From positions 1 through 64,000 of the forward strand of contig NZ_AUXV01000020.1 of assembly GCF_001625575.1 (NCBI RefSeq): 64,000 nt of DNA, written 5' to 3'. A model generated the notes under the pieces. It worked only from the letters and a program-made list of their open reading frames with translations, did not search any database and had not been told where the DNA came from. Made by a program: the position numbers and the translations under genes. Below, in pieces: positions 27,965 to 37,840 of this stretch (position 1 is its first letter; each line of letters begins with the position of its first letter). The DNA is from Pseudoalteromonas luteoviolacea S2607 (GTDB taxonomy: Bacteria; Pseudomonadota; Gammaproteobacteria; Enterobacterales; Alteromonadaceae).

Positions 27965-28978
27965 ATGACAAATTTTGTTGTTTCACGCTCAGCCATTTCA
28001 CCGATTGGATTGTCTTTAGTTGGCTTAGGGATTTTATTGCTCAGCCTGCTTTTTTCGGTGTCCATCGGCGACTATCAAGTCTCATTAAGCGAAGTCTGGT
28101 CGGTGCTGATCGCGCCATCAGACTCCCTAGCTAGTTTCGTCGTTTGGGAGTTGAGAATGCCACGCTTGATTTTGGCAGTCCTTGCTGGCGCAACACTTGG
28201 GACGTCCGGCGCCATTATTCAAGCTGTAACCCAAAATGAACTTGCTTCGCCAAGTTTGGTCGGGGTTTCGTCCGGTGCTGCGCTGGCGATTGTCATGGTC
28301 ATCGTGTTCACTGATTTGAGCACACGCTATCACTTTCTTGCCGGTATCCTAGGCGGTGCAACCGCTATGGCAATCACACTGTGGCTTTCGTGGAAGCAAA
28401 CACTGGAGCCAGTCAACCTTATATTATCTGGTTTGTGCATTTCACTATTTTGCGCAGCGGCTACGACGTTGCTGTTGATTTCAGTGAGCACCGATACGCG
28501 GGGCTTGTTTTATTGGCTACTGGGTAGTGTCGCCAACCGAACTTGGCAGCATGTGGTGTTATTGGCTCCTATCGCCTTAATCGGCTTTGCGTTTTGTGTT
28601 TTTTTAGCAAGGCCTTTGACCGTGTTGCAGCTTGATTCTGCGGTGGTAAAAAGCATCGGCGGGCAAGTAAAGCGTTGGCGTATTCAAGCCTTGGTAATTG
28701 CGGTTGTACTCACTTCAGCCACAGTTTCGGTCACAGGCCCAATTGCCTTTGTTGGATTGGTTGCGCCGCACCTATGTCGAATGTTGCTACCAAAGCATCT
28801 TGCTTATGATTATCGCTGTGTTTTATTTGGTAGTGCAATGAGTGGCGCGGTGCTTGTGAGTGTCTCTGACTTATTGGCAAACTATCAAGAGATCCCTGTC
28901 GGCATTCTGTGCGTGCTGTTTGGTGGTCCAAGTCTCGTCTGCTTGATACGTTCTCGATTTCAAAAGGCATCATTATGA
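27965..28978 (+). CDS. FecCD-family siderophore ABC permease, first subunit
   Basis: 337 residues, about 9-10 predicted membrane helices. LRMPRLILAVLAGATLGTSGAIIQAVTQNELASPSLVGVSSGAAL is the conserved FecCD N-terminal region (here with LASP where many have LADP), and TGPIAFVGLVAPHLCRML is the conserved coupling-loop region near the C-terminus. It forms the inner-membrane channel with the next gene product. It begins 18 bases after the binding-protein gene with only a weak ribosome-binding site. Its TGA overlaps the next ATG. Confidence 0.9.
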   Translation: MTNFVVSRSAISPIGLSLVGLGILLLSLLFSVSIGDYQVSLSEVWSVLIAPSDSLASFVVWELRMPRLILAVLAGATLGTSGAIIQAVTQNELASPSLVGVSSGAALAIVMVIVFTDLSTRYHFLAGILGGATAMAITLWLSWKQTLEPVNLILSGLCISLFCAAATTLLLISVSTDTRGLFYWLLGSVANRTWQHVVLLAPIALIGFAFCVFLARPLTVLQLDSAVVKSIGGQVKRWRIQALVIAVVLTSATVSVTGPIAFVGLVAPHLCRMLLPKHLAYDYRCVLFGSAMSGAVLVSVSDLLANYQEIPVGILCVLFGGPSLVCLIRSRFQKASL

Positions 28979-30048
28979 ATCAAGCATTTGCAACACATAC
29001 ACCACTGACTGCAAAAGCTTGGCCTTTTTACGGCCTAACCATGGCTTTAACAGTGCTGCTTATCAGCCTATTTATTGCGGCTCTGTGCATTGGGTCAGTT
29101 CCGCTTTCATTAAATGACGTGTGGCAATCACTTAATACCTCAGCCGCCCTTACTAGTGAATCCGAAATACTCTGGCAGTTACGATTACCACGCTCTGTGC
29201 TGGCAATGGTTGTCGGTGTTCATTTTGCACTCGCGGGGCTAGTTTTACAGGCCGTTATTCGCAATCCACTGGCAGATCCAAGCATTTTAGGGGTAAATGG
29301 CGGAGCTAGCTTAGCCATTGTATTGTGCTTGCTGGCAGTTGATTATATACAGCTGCATTTGCTCAATTTAGCTAACGCACACTTTGACTTTGTGTGGCTA
29401 CCCACCATTGCCCTACTCGGCGGTGTTTTGGCAACTGGTTTGGTATTAAAGCTCAGCTGGCGGCAGCAACTACAACCCAATCAACTTGCACTCAACGGCG
29501 TAGCGATTGGCGCAGTGCTTAATGCACTCGTTATGTGGGCAATTTTAGCCTGGGGAGGCAACCGCACAGAGACCAGCCTTATATGGTTAGCAGGCAGTTT
29601 ATATGGCAGAGACTTTAGCCAATTGTTTTTGCTCTTACCTTGGACATTTATTGGCGTGGTTGGGTGCTTTTTGCTGTTAAAACATCTCGCAATACTGCAA
29701 CTTGATAGCGAGGCTGCTCAAACCTTAGGGCTCAATGTAAAACGCTGGCGATTAGTGAGTTTATTTGTCGCAGTCGCACTGGCTGCAAGCGCCACGGCTG
29801 TCACGGGGCCACTCGGATTCGTAGGCTTGATAGTACCTCATTTTGCCAAGGCACTACTGGTCCGCTTTGGTCTCGGTGCAAGCCTACCGCATCTTATGAC
29901 AATGTGTATTTTATCCGGTGCAGCGCTTACACTCGCAGCCGACATCGCCAGTCGCACACTCATCTCGCCTTTGGAGATCCCAACAGGCACGCTCACTACC
30001 TTGATGGGCATCCCCATCTTGCTCCTGTTGATCCGCCGTCAAAGTTAG
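28975..30048 (+). CDS. FecCD-family siderophore ABC permease, second subunit
   Basis: 357 residues from the ATG at 28975, which overlaps the previous stop as ATGA; a longer in-frame reading from 28909 runs inside the upstream gene and is rejected. Family motifs: LRLPRSVLAMVVG, LVLQAVIRNPLADPSILGVNGGASL, and TGPLGFVGLIVPHFAKALL. About ten hydrophobic helices. It should pair with the first permease as a heterodimer, as in FecC/FecD and FepD/FepG. The next gene, its ATPase, follows after 8 bases. Confidence 0.9.
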   Translation: MNQAFATHTPLTAKAWPFYGLTMALTVLLISLFIAALCIGSVPLSLNDVWQSLNTSAALTSESEILWQLRLPRSVLAMVVGVHFALAGLVLQAVIRNPLADPSILGVNGGASLAIVLCLLAVDYIQLHLLNLANAHFDFVWLPTIALLGGVLATGLVLKLSWRQQLQPNQLALNGVAIGAVLNALVMWAILAWGGNRTETSLIWLAGSLYGRDFSQLFLLLPWTFIGVVGCFLLLKHLAILQLDSEAAQTLGLNVKRWRLVSLFVAVALAASATAVTGPLGFVGLIVPHFAKALLVRFGLGASLPHLMTMCILSGAALTLAADIASRTLISPLEIPTGTLTTLMGIPILLLLIRRQS

Positions 30049-30056
30049 GGTACGCC

Positions 30057-30887
30057 ATGCTACAAGCAGATAAACTTTCCTTAAATTATCAACATAAACC
30101 TATCATACAAGATTTATCGGTCACCATTGCACATCATCAAATCACTGCAATAGTTGGCCCCAATGGCAGTGGTAAATCAACACTGTTAAAGTTGCTTGGC
30201 GGTCTCTCTAAACCAAGTGAAGGCGCTGTCACGCTAGAGCAAAAGCCGCTACATAAATGGCGTCCAAAAGCCTTAGCCAAAAAGCTCGCATTGCTTGGCC
30301 AAAATCCACAAGCGCCCGGTGGTATGCTTGTCAGGCAACTCGTGGGACATGGCCGATTTCCATACTTAGGGTTGTTCAACACATTATCGCACATCGATCA
30401 GCATGCAATCACATGGGCACTGCGCAAAACACAGCTTGAACACTTGCAAAATCAGCCGCTGGAGCACCTTTCTGGTGGCGAACGACAGCGTGCTTGGTTA
30501 GCCATGGCACTGGCACAACAATCAGAAATTTTACTCTTAGACGAGCCCACAACTTATCTCGATTTGGGGCACCAATTTCAACTCTTGGACCTGTTAAAGC
30601 AGCTTCAAATACATGAGCGAAAAACCATCGTGATGGTGCTGCATGACATTAACCAGGCCAGTCAGTTTAGTGACCGCATTATCGCGCTTAAAAATGGCGA
30701 AATTGTAGCTGACGGTTCACCGCATCAAGTGGTCACAGAGCAAATCATCAAACAGTTGTTCAATATTGACGTCTCCATCGTGCCTCAACGTTACGGTAGA
30801 ACAACGAAGCCGCTGTGTTTACCAATTGACAGCCACAACCAGATAACCCCTAACTCAGCGGTGCCATTGCGCAGCGCAGCAATCTAA
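30057..30887 (+). CDS. FecE/FepC-type siderophore ABC ATPase
   Basis: 276 residues. Walker A is GPNGSGKST, the signature is LSGGERQRAWLAMALAQ, Walker B is LLLDEPTTYLD, and the H-loop is VLHDINQA, with the TTYLDLGHQ stretch typical of iron-siderophore and cobalamin ATPases. The start ATG at 30057 is chosen because it begins at the family N-terminus (LQADKLSLNY) right after the permease stop; upstream in-frame codons lie inside the permease gene. It powers the FecCD-type importer. The C-terminal 30 residues are an unconserved extension. Confidence 0.92.
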   Translation: MLQADKLSLNYQHKPIIQDLSVTIAHHQITAIVGPNGSGKSTLLKLLGGLSKPSEGAVTLEQKPLHKWRPKALAKKLALLGQNPQAPGGMLVRQLVGHGRFPYLGLFNTLSHIDQHAITWALRKTQLEHLQNQPLEHLSGGERQRAWLAMALAQQSEILLLDEPTTYLDLGHQFQLLDLLKQLQIHERKTIVMVLHDINQASQFSDRIIALKNGEIVADGSPHQVVTEQIIKQLFNIDVSIVPQRYGRTTKPLCLPIDSHNQITPNSAVPLRSAAI

Positions 30888-30910
30888 AATCAACAACAGA
30901 AGCTAGTGAG

Positions 30911-31786
30911 ATGGAATTAGAAATTCGCGACGTATCAAAAACATATTCAAATGGTGTACATGCACTGAAAGCCGTCAATCTAACCATAGGTAAAGGCATG
31001 TTTGGCCTACTTGGTCCAAACGGCGCAGGTAAAAGCAGCATAATGCGCACCATAGCAACACTGCAAACGCCGGATAGTGGCGAAATACGCTTTGATGGGC
31101 AAAACATCTTTGCAAACCCAACTGAGTTTCGCCGCCAATTAGGTTACTTGCCTCAAGACTTTGGCGTTTATGCAAATGCATCTGCTACAGATATGTTGGA
31201 TTACTTTGCCCGTTTAAAAGGCATAAAAAACACCAAAGCGCGAAACAACAGAATAAGTGAACTGTTAGAGCTCGTAAACCTCACAGAGCACAGTCATAAA
31301 GCGGTAGACACCTACTCTGGCGGGATGCGCCAGCGCTTTGGCATCGCGCAAGTATTGCTCTCAAACCCAAAAGTGATAATTGTTGATGAACCGACCGCAG
31401 GCTTAGACCCTGCTGAGCGCAATCGCTTTTACAGTATTTTGCATCAACTGACTGACAGCGCCATTGTGATCCTATCAACACATATTGTTGGCGACGTAAC
31501 GAACCTGTGCAGCGACATGGGCATTCTCAACCGAGGAAGTATACTTGCACGTGGTAAACCAGATGAACTCGTCGCATCTATTGAGCGGCAAATTTGGCAC
31601 AAGTCAGTCTCCCGCGAAGAGTTGACTCAGCTTAGACTCAACCACAAAGTGATTTCAACACGTATTGTTAAAGGTGATATACAAGCCACGATTCAAAGTG
31701 AGACTGCACCCGCAGCAAGCTTTACACAAAGCACTCCTGATCTAGAAGACTTTTACTTCAGCTACGTCCCTGAGCTGGCGGTTTAA
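30911..31786 (+). CDS. ABC-2 type transporter ATPase
   Basis: 291 residues. Walker A is GPNGAGKSS, the signature is YSGGMRQRFGIAQVLL, Walker B is VIIVDEPTAGLDPAERNRF, and the H-loop is LSTHIVGD. The sequence is of the multidrug/gliding type that pairs with ABC-2 permeases, with a C-terminal tail of about 80 residues after the core. It follows the FecE-like gene by 23 bases and precedes the ABC-2/M1-like fusion gene by 9 bases, so it is the ATPase for that protein. Position inside the siderophore locus suggests export of the siderophore or a related envelope function; this is inference. Confidence 0.88.
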   Translation: MELEIRDVSKTYSNGVHALKAVNLTIGKGMFGLLGPNGAGKSSIMRTIATLQTPDSGEIRFDGQNIFANPTEFRRQLGYLPQDFGVYANASATDMLDYFARLKGIKNTKARNNRISELLELVNLTEHSHKAVDTYSGGMRQRFGIAQVLLSNPKVIIVDEPTAGLDPAERNRFYSILHQLTDSAIVILSTHIVGDVTNLCSDMGILNRGSILARGKPDELVASIERQIWHKSVSREELTQLRLNHKVISTRIVKGDIQATIQSETAPAASFTQSTPDLEDFYFSYVPELAV

Positions 31787-31795
31787 GGAGCGCAC

Positions 31796-34700
31796 ATGTT
31801 TTTAACTAGTTTTTTATTTGAGCTGAAATATCGAATGCGCTCCGTCGCCACATGGGGTTGTTTAATCGCGATGGTCATCATGGGATACCGTGAAATGCTT
31901 GGTGGTGAATGGGACGCGCTGATGCAAAGTGGCCGAGTTGCCCGTAACTCCCCATATGCTATTTACTATTTGTTTATGTATTACACGTTTTGGGCAGCCA
32001 CCGTAGGCAGCGCTTTGGTGATCCCCACACTACTGAGAGATCTGAACTCAAAAACCGCGGATTACTTGTATAGTTTTGACATTAATAGCAAGCACTACTT
32101 CATAGGTAAATATTTGGCTTGCTTGGTAATTGTGCTCATGGTGATGAGTTCAGTTGCCATCGCGATGGTGACGCTACCCATCGTATCAAACCTTTTTGGG
32201 CTTTACCCTACCAGTGATTTCATTGCCACTTCATGGCCACATATAACGCATGCCATGCTGTTGTGGGTAGTGCCCGCATGTATCGTTTATACAGCTATTC
32301 CGTTTGCCCTCACCGCACTCACAGGACGTGCAACGCCAGCATATGCCTCAATGATGATGGCGGTTGGTATGTTCGTATTGATCACCGCCTTGTTTGGCGA
32401 CGGTGCGCCACAGGCTCCTTGGCTACAAATTGTTGACCCTTTGGGTAAGGTCACCGTTGAAGGGCAAATATTTTACTGGACGGCAGAGCAAAGAATGAGC
32501 CAGTTTTTGAGCTTAGATGGTGCGCTGCTTTACAATCGCCTGCTCTATTTAGGAGTAGCATTGGCGCTATTGGCATTCGCCTGGTGGCGCTTCGATTTAG
32601 CCACATTCAGGACGAACAACAGTCAAAAAACAGCGACTAAACAGCGTGCCCAAATACAATCGCAAAATCCAAGTAAAGGGAAACTAAGCATGACTCCCTT
32701 AGCATTGGTTGCTGGCGATGCAATCTCCTATTGGATAAAATTCAGTGCGCACGCAGGCTATCAACAAGCACGGCAAATTATCACTAATAAAGCGTTTTAT
32801 TTTTCGATGCTCACGCTATCTCTGATGTTAATAATCGCTGGATTAAGCTACCGATTACCTGGTATTGAAGGCAGTGCGGCCATCCTGCCAAAAACTCATA
32901 CACTCTTGCCGGTCTTAATTTACCCAAGTTTAATCTTCACTATGCTCGCCGCTTCGTTTTTTGTGGTTGACCAATGCCACAAGGATCATCAGCTCAATAC
33001 TGCTCAACTCGTCGCTGTTTGTCCTGCACCTGACTGGCAAGCACCGTTAAGCCATATTTTTGGTGCTGTGCTCGTAGCAAGCGTACTCACTCTGGTTCCG
33101 GTGTCAGGGTTACTGGGCTCACAACTCCTACAAGGCTATATAGATCCTGACTGGCAAAGTTTGCTGCACTTAAGCTTTTTGGTCTTGCTGCCTTTGATGC
33201 TCGCATATGTGTTTATTGCCATTATCAGTTACGGGTTGGTGCAATCAAAAATAGCAGCACAGGTAATCGCGGTCATGCTATGTATTTCGCCAGCCATTTT
33301 TAATGAAACTCACGCAGTTGAAAACTTCATGTTTTTATGGGCTTGGCCATCAATAGCACAGTTGTCAGAACTCGCATCAACTGAGCAGTTTGTCATAAGA
33401 GATTTAAACATCATGGTTTATTGGCTCAGTTTTTACTGTGTGTTGTTAGTACTGGTCAGTTGGCTGTGGCCAAGAGGTATGATCGCACCATTTATGGAGA
33501 GGGTGAGGTCATTACCGCAAAAAGTCGCGCCGCGCTCAATGTCTATTATGGCTCTAGCGAGCTTGGTATTTACCTATCAGGCATACTCAGTTTACAACGA
33601 GATGATTGTACATGGTCAGTTTAAAACCAAGGCACAAGGGTATGTGCAACAAACAAACTATGAAAATCTGTATCGCCAATATGAGACACAACCACAGCCA
33701 AAAATTAAGCATGCGGACATAACCCTATCACTCAACCCAGATACACGCGCGCTAAATTACACCGCACATTTGTCTCTCACAAATCCGTATCAGTCTGACA
33801 TCCAACACCTATTCATTAACACCGATGAGTCCGTATTTATTGATGGCGTCAGTGCCAACGGGCACACTTTAACCCCTTTGATTAACGACCACACACATCA
33901 GGTCGCAATATGGTCACTGGGTGCACCTCAAGCCCCCAACCAACAAAGTGAAATTACACTGTCGGCATCGGTGAAGTATCGCGGCTACCAAAATGTAGCC
34001 ACGCAATACCAAGGAAACATAACGAGCAATGCAAGCTACATCAACACAGATTTCTGGCCCACAATAGGTTTTGAACGCAACAAAATAATCAAAGACAATG
34101 CGCTGCGAGAAAAATACCAGCTGCCTATATTAGCAGATGATTATTTCAGCCAATCCAGTACACCCGACGTTTATCAGAGCAATGATGCAGATCTGATAAC
34201 TTATAAACTGGCGATAGATGCGCCTGTTGATCAGGTGGTTGTAGCGCCGGGAGAGTTAATAAGCCATGAAGTAAACGATACTCATCACACTTTTAAATAC
34301 GAAATGAATACAGCCAGTCATTGGCAACCCGCCATTGTCAGTGCGCAGTACAAGACTAAACAAGCCAAATGGATTAGCACACAGCATAACAAAGAAGTTA
34401 CGATAGAACTGTTCTATGTAACTGCTGAAGACACCGTGCTCGACACTATGCTGCAAAGTGCAAAGCATGCGCTTGAACAAGGCGAAGCGGTTTTTGGCGC
34501 TTACCCTTATGACAGTCTAAAAGTAGCCGCAATACCACAAGGTATGGGGGAGCAAACGGTCAATGCAAACTTAATTCTCATTCCTGAAATGTCGGCTTGG
34601 CAACACAACTATCAATCTTTACCTAAAGTTGATTGGTTAGGGTACAGTCTGCACCGTTCAGTAGCGAAAGTTTGGTGGCAAGCTATCGCAATAGCCAATG

Positions 34701-35410
34701 AAGAGGGTTACCCGTTGCTTAGCGAGGGAATTCCAACTTGGTTTGCGCTGACAAAAGCGCAGCTCAGCAGCGATGCAAAGCAACAACTACTGTCCGCCAT
34801 CACTGATGAGTATTTGCTTGAACGCACCAAAGAATCCAGCACGGAGAAAAGTGCGCTGGCTTTAACTCAGCAACCCTATGCCATCAGCAAGTCTCAGCTT
34901 GCGGTGTTCGCAGCATCTCAACTCATCGGTGATCCGCAATTTCGTCAGGCGATTAAAACGGTGTTAGCGCAATACGAAGCAAATAGAGGCCTGACATTTG
35001 TTTCAGCTTCACATCTGTTCAATCAATTGATGCTCTTAGTTCAAAATGATCGACATAAAGCCCAATTACAGGCTCTATATCAGCAAGTGGTGCTACATGA
35101 TTTCACCGTTCATAGCGTCCAAGTTGAAAAGCTTGATGACGATTACTATAGCTTGGTTGCGAACCTCAAAGCAGTAAGGATTGAACAAGGGGAGGCAGGG
35201 GCACTTCGCGTTCCCTATTCTGGAGCGGCAACAATCAACTTGCATTTTGAATCAAGCCATAACAAACCAACGCATGTGCGCGAAGTGTATTTTAATAATG
35301 GACAAGCTGAGTTGAAAATGCTGTTACCGACGCTTCCTAAAAAGCTTTTCATTAACGAAAATGGGGCATTTGTAGACATCGCGTACAGTGATAACGTGCG
35401 ACAACTGTAA
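31796..35410 (+). CDS. ABC-2 permease fused to a degenerate M1 aminopeptidase-like domain
   Basis: 1204 residues with a GGAG site overlapping the previous stop. The N-terminal half (about 1-600) has two sets of membrane helices of ABC-2 type, separated by a polar stretch near 280-300. The C-terminal half (about 640-1204) looks like an M1 peptidase: a beta-rich start (ITLSLNPDTRALNYTAHLSL), then the region where HExxH is expected. There it reads HRSVAKVWW, with His953 kept but Glu954 replaced by Arg and His957 by Ala. The downstream SEGIPTW keeps the third-ligand glutamate (Glu977). The GxMEN-like site is also altered (GMGEQTVNA). The zinc site is thus broken and the domain is probably not a peptidase; it may bind a ligand or scaffold. 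Partner of the preceding ATPase. Confidence 0.85.
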   Translation: MFLTSFLFELKYRMRSVATWGCLIAMVIMGYREMLGGEWDALMQSGRVARNSPYAIYYLFMYYTFWAATVGSALVIPTLLRDLNSKTADYLYSFDINSKHYFIGKYLACLVIVLMVMSSVAIAMVTLPIVSNLFGLYPTSDFIATSWPHITHAMLLWVVPACIVYTAIPFALTALTGRATPAYASMMMAVGMFVLITALFGDGAPQAPWLQIVDPLGKVTVEGQIFYWTAEQRMSQFLSLDGALLYNRLLYLGVALALLAFAWWRFDLATFRTNNSQKTATKQRAQIQSQNPSKGKLSMTPLALVAGDAISYWIKFSAHAGYQQARQIITNKAFYFSMLTLSLMLIIAGLSYRLPGIEGSAAILPKTHTLLPVLIYPSLIFTMLAASFFVVDQCHKDHQLNTAQLVAVCPAPDWQAPLSHIFGAVLVASVLTLVPVSGLLGSQLLQGYIDPDWQSLLHLSFLVLLPLMLAYVFIAIISYGLVQSKIAAQVIAVMLCISPAIFNETHAVENFMFLWAWPSIAQLSELASTEQFVIRDLNIMVYWLSFYCVLLVLVSWLWPRGMIAPFMERVRSLPQKVAPRSMSIMALASLVFTYQAYSVYNEMIVHGQFKTKAQGYVQQTNYENLYRQYETQPQPKIKHADITLSLNPDTRALNYTAHLSLTNPYQSDIQHLFINTDESVFIDGVSANGHTLTPLINDHTHQVAIWSLGAPQAPNQQSEITLSASVKYRGYQNVATQYQGNITSNASYINTDFWPTIGFERNKIIKDNALREKYQLPILADDYFSQSSTPDVYQSNDADLITYKLAIDAPVDQVVVAPGELISHEVNDTHHTFKYEMNTASHWQPAIVSAQYKTKQAKWISTQHNKEVTIELFYVTAEDTVLDTMLQSAKHALEQGEAVFGAYPYDSLKVAAIPQGMGEQTVNANLILIPEMSAWQHNYQSLPKVDWLGYSLHRSVAKVWWQAIAIANEEGYPLLSEGIPTWFALTKAQLSSDAKQQLLSAITDEYLLERTKESSTEKSALALTQQPYAISKSQLAVFAASQLIGDPQFRQAIKTVLAQYEANRGLTFVSASHLFNQLMLLVQNDRHKAQLQALYQQVVLHDFTVHSVQVEKLDDDYYSLVANLKAVRIEQGEAGALRVPYSGAATINLHFESSHNKPTHVREVYFNNGQAELKMLLPTLPKKLFINENGAFVDIAYSDNVRQL

Positions 35411-35426
35411 CCCCCCTTTACAAAAT

Positions 35427-35464
35427 GGCTACTGATAAAAATACTGAGTCCAGTAGCCTTTTCT
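35427..35464 (+). terminator. Rho-independent terminator after the ABC-2/M1-like gene
   Basis: Perfect 8-bp stem GGCTACTG / CAGTAGCC (35427-35434, 35451-35458) with a 16-base loop, followed by TTTT. Confidence 0.85.
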
Positions 35465-35495
35465 CAACCTCTAACTTCCCCTTAAAAAAACTCGC

Positions 35496-35527
35496 TTAGA
35501 GGGGGTAATGACCCTTTTCGGGTAGTG
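35496..35527 (+). promoter_or_regulatory. Putative operator, copy B of the siderophore-locus motif
   Basis: TTAGAGGGGG...ACCC.....GGGTAGTG, 148 bases upstream of the receptor ATG. It aligns ungapped with copy A (20 of 32) and, in reverse, with copy C (19 of 32). The region just before it (TTCCCC then an A-run, 35476-35490) also recurs near copy C. Probable AraC/PchR-type regulator site (inference). Confidence 0.6.
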
Positions 35528-35675
35528 ACCAAATACCCATGCTCACACAATAACGGGCAATAAAAATAGGGCCAGTCGATAGGCTGCTGTATAGGCAGAA
35601 ACCATACACGTCTGATGCCGTAATACATAACGCCCAACTACTCTACTACTCGTTGTTATTAGGAGCTCACTGAAT

Positions 35676-37823
35676 ATGTCTCGCAATAAGCTGATACCTG
35701 CTGCCAATTCTGGTCACTCGCTTTCAACACTTAGCCGCCACGTTTCACGTGCGATACTCGCACTGAGCTTAGGAGCAACCTCTTCTGTTTATGCAGATGA
35801 GCAAGCTGAACAAATCGACCTAGAGCGTATCGAAGTCACCTCTGAAAAGCGCACCGCTAACATCATGGAAGTGGCTTCAAGTGTTACCGCAATTTTTGGT
35901 CAAGAGTTAGCAGACTCCGAAGTCTATTCAATTACAGAACTCGGCCATGAAATTCCGAGCCTACATGTATATAGCTGGGGCGGCAGAAGAGACAGTAATG
36001 TCTTTATCCGTGGTATTGGTCCCGGACTATTTACTGAGCCCACGATCGGTTTCTATGTTGATGGCGTAAATTACAGCAGTAACAGTATATTTGATTTGGA
36101 CCTTGTAGACATAGAGCGTGTTGAAGTCTTAAGGGGCCCACAAGGTACGCTTTACGGTGGCAACTCCCTCGCTGGTGTTATCAATATAATCACCAAACAA
36201 CCTGATGAAGTACAAGAGTTTAAGGGCACGTTTTCAGCAGACAACTTAGGCTCTAAACGCGTTCGCTTGGGCGTCAATACCCCACTCAATGACGATGACT
36301 TATTCCTTGGCGTATCTGTTTCTGCACATAACGCCGATGGCCACATCGAAAATACACACCTTAACAAAGACTTTGGCGCACGTGATGACGTCAGTGCAAG
36401 AACCAAATTACGTTGGGTGGCCTCTGACAACCTTGAAGCTAACTTTGTGGTGGACTACGAGCGCTTTCGCGGAGATTCCTATGCAATGGGTCTTATCGAG
36501 AAAATCAAAGCAAACCCAGACCAAGTAGAACACGATTTTGAAGGGGTGGATGACCGAGATGCGCTGGGCGCGTCAGTTACGCTTGATTACGCAGGCGAAA
36601 ACATGGACTTTATCTCAATCACAAGCTGGCGTGATTGGGACAATTTCAACACAGCCGATCAAGATACGGGGCATAACGCAGGATATCAGTTCCATAGTAA
36701 CTCTACCGAAAAGTTTGACCAGCTTTCGCATGAAATGCGCTGGAGCTCAAAAAATACCGAAGATTATCATTGGTTAGTCGGCGTATATGCCTACAAGGCA
36801 AACACCCACAATACAACCAGAAATGACTTAAATTTTGCCGCGATGTATCCGGGCAGTGGTCCTATGGTTGACCGCTCAATTACGATTAAAGACGATCAAG
36901 CATGGGCTGCATTTGGACAGGTTGATTACGCAATCACCGAAGACATCACCGTTATCGCAGGCCTGCGTTATCACAAAGAGCAGCGTGAAGCTGACATCAA
37001 CATAAATTCTCAGTCTACTGGTGTGACAGCTCAGTATGATGGAGAAAAAGACTTTAGTGAAGTACTGCCAAAGCTTGCGCTCTCCTATCAAACAGGCAGT
37101 GATGACCTCATTTATGCCTCTTGGAGTAAAGGCTATCGAGCGGGTGGGTTTGATACTTTGTATCCAAACTTAAGTAAACCAAGCTTTGAACCCGAATACA
37201 GTAATAACTACGAAATCGCCTATAAAGCTTTGGCGCTAGATAGTCAGTTGAGTTTCTCAGTGACGGCATTTTACATCTCTTTAGACGATCAGCAAGTCCA
37301 GCAGATGTTAGAGAATACGACAGTGATCACCGACAATGCAGGTAAAAGTGCCAGTCGAGGTATCGAATTTGAGTCTCGTTACCAACCTCACCCAGACTGG
37401 ACTGTGGGCTTCTCCAGTAGCTATGTAGATGCGACGTACAGTGAATACAAAAGTTTGAATTTCGCAACCGGCGTAGTAGAGGATTACTCTGATAATAGAC
37501 TGCCGAATACACCAAAGCTCAGCGCAAACCTATCAATTAGTAACCGTACTGAATTGAACAGCGACTATACCCTATTCACACAACTAGAAAACATTTACAT
37601 GGGAGAGCATTACTTCGATGCGGGCAACCAAATGAAGCAATCAGCCTATCACCTGCTGAACGCCAAAGTGGGCCTTGAAACCGACAATTGGTACGCGCAT
37701 TTGTGGGTAAAAAATGCCCTCGATGAATATTACTCCAAAGTTGAATTTAACTTTGGGTTTGGTGTGACCGCTGAAGCTGGTAACCCAAGAAGTATCGGCC
37801 TGACTGTTGGCACCAATTTCTAA
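35676..37823 (+). CDS. TonB-dependent siderophore receptor
   Basis: 715 residues. A long signal peptide ends near VYADE (about residue 40). ERIEVTSEKR just after it fits a TonB box. The plug domain has EVASSVTAIFGQEL, RDSNVFIRGIGPG and VEVLRGPQGTLYGGNSLAGVINIITKQP, followed by a 22-strand-type barrel ending in phenylalanine (TVGTNF), as usual for outer-membrane porin-like barrels. AGGAG precedes the ATG. It should take the ferri-siderophore across the outer membrane. It stands in its own transcription unit between two terminators, with operator copy B upstream. Confidence 0.93.
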   Translation: MSRNKLIPAANSGHSLSTLSRHVSRAILALSLGATSSVYADEQAEQIDLERIEVTSEKRTANIMEVASSVTAIFGQELADSEVYSITELGHEIPSLHVYSWGGRRDSNVFIRGIGPGLFTEPTIGFYVDGVNYSSNSIFDLDLVDIERVEVLRGPQGTLYGGNSLAGVINIITKQPDEVQEFKGTFSADNLGSKRVRLGVNTPLNDDDLFLGVSVSAHNADGHIENTHLNKDFGARDDVSARTKLRWVASDNLEANFVVDYERFRGDSYAMGLIEKIKANPDQVEHDFEGVDDRDALGASVTLDYAGENMDFISITSWRDWDNFNTADQDTGHNAGYQFHSNSTEKFDQLSHEMRWSSKNTEDYHWLVGVYAYKANTHNTTRNDLNFAAMYPGSGPMVDRSITIKDDQAWAAFGQVDYAITEDITVIAGLRYHKEQREADININSQSTGVTAQYDGEKDFSEVLPKLALSYQTGSDDLIYASWSKGYRAGGFDTLYPNLSKPSFEPEYSNNYEIAYKALALDSQLSFSVTAFYISLDDQQVQQMLENTTVITDNAGKSASRGIEFESRYQPHPDWTVGFSSSYVDATYSEYKSLNFATGVVEDYSDNRLPNTPKLSANLSISNRTELNSDYTLFTQLENIYMGEHYFDAGNQMKQSAYHLLNAKVGLETDNWYAHLWVKNALDEYYSKVEFNFGFGVTAEAGNPRSIGLTVGTNF

Positions 37824-37840
37824 ATCGAAAAACGGTAATC

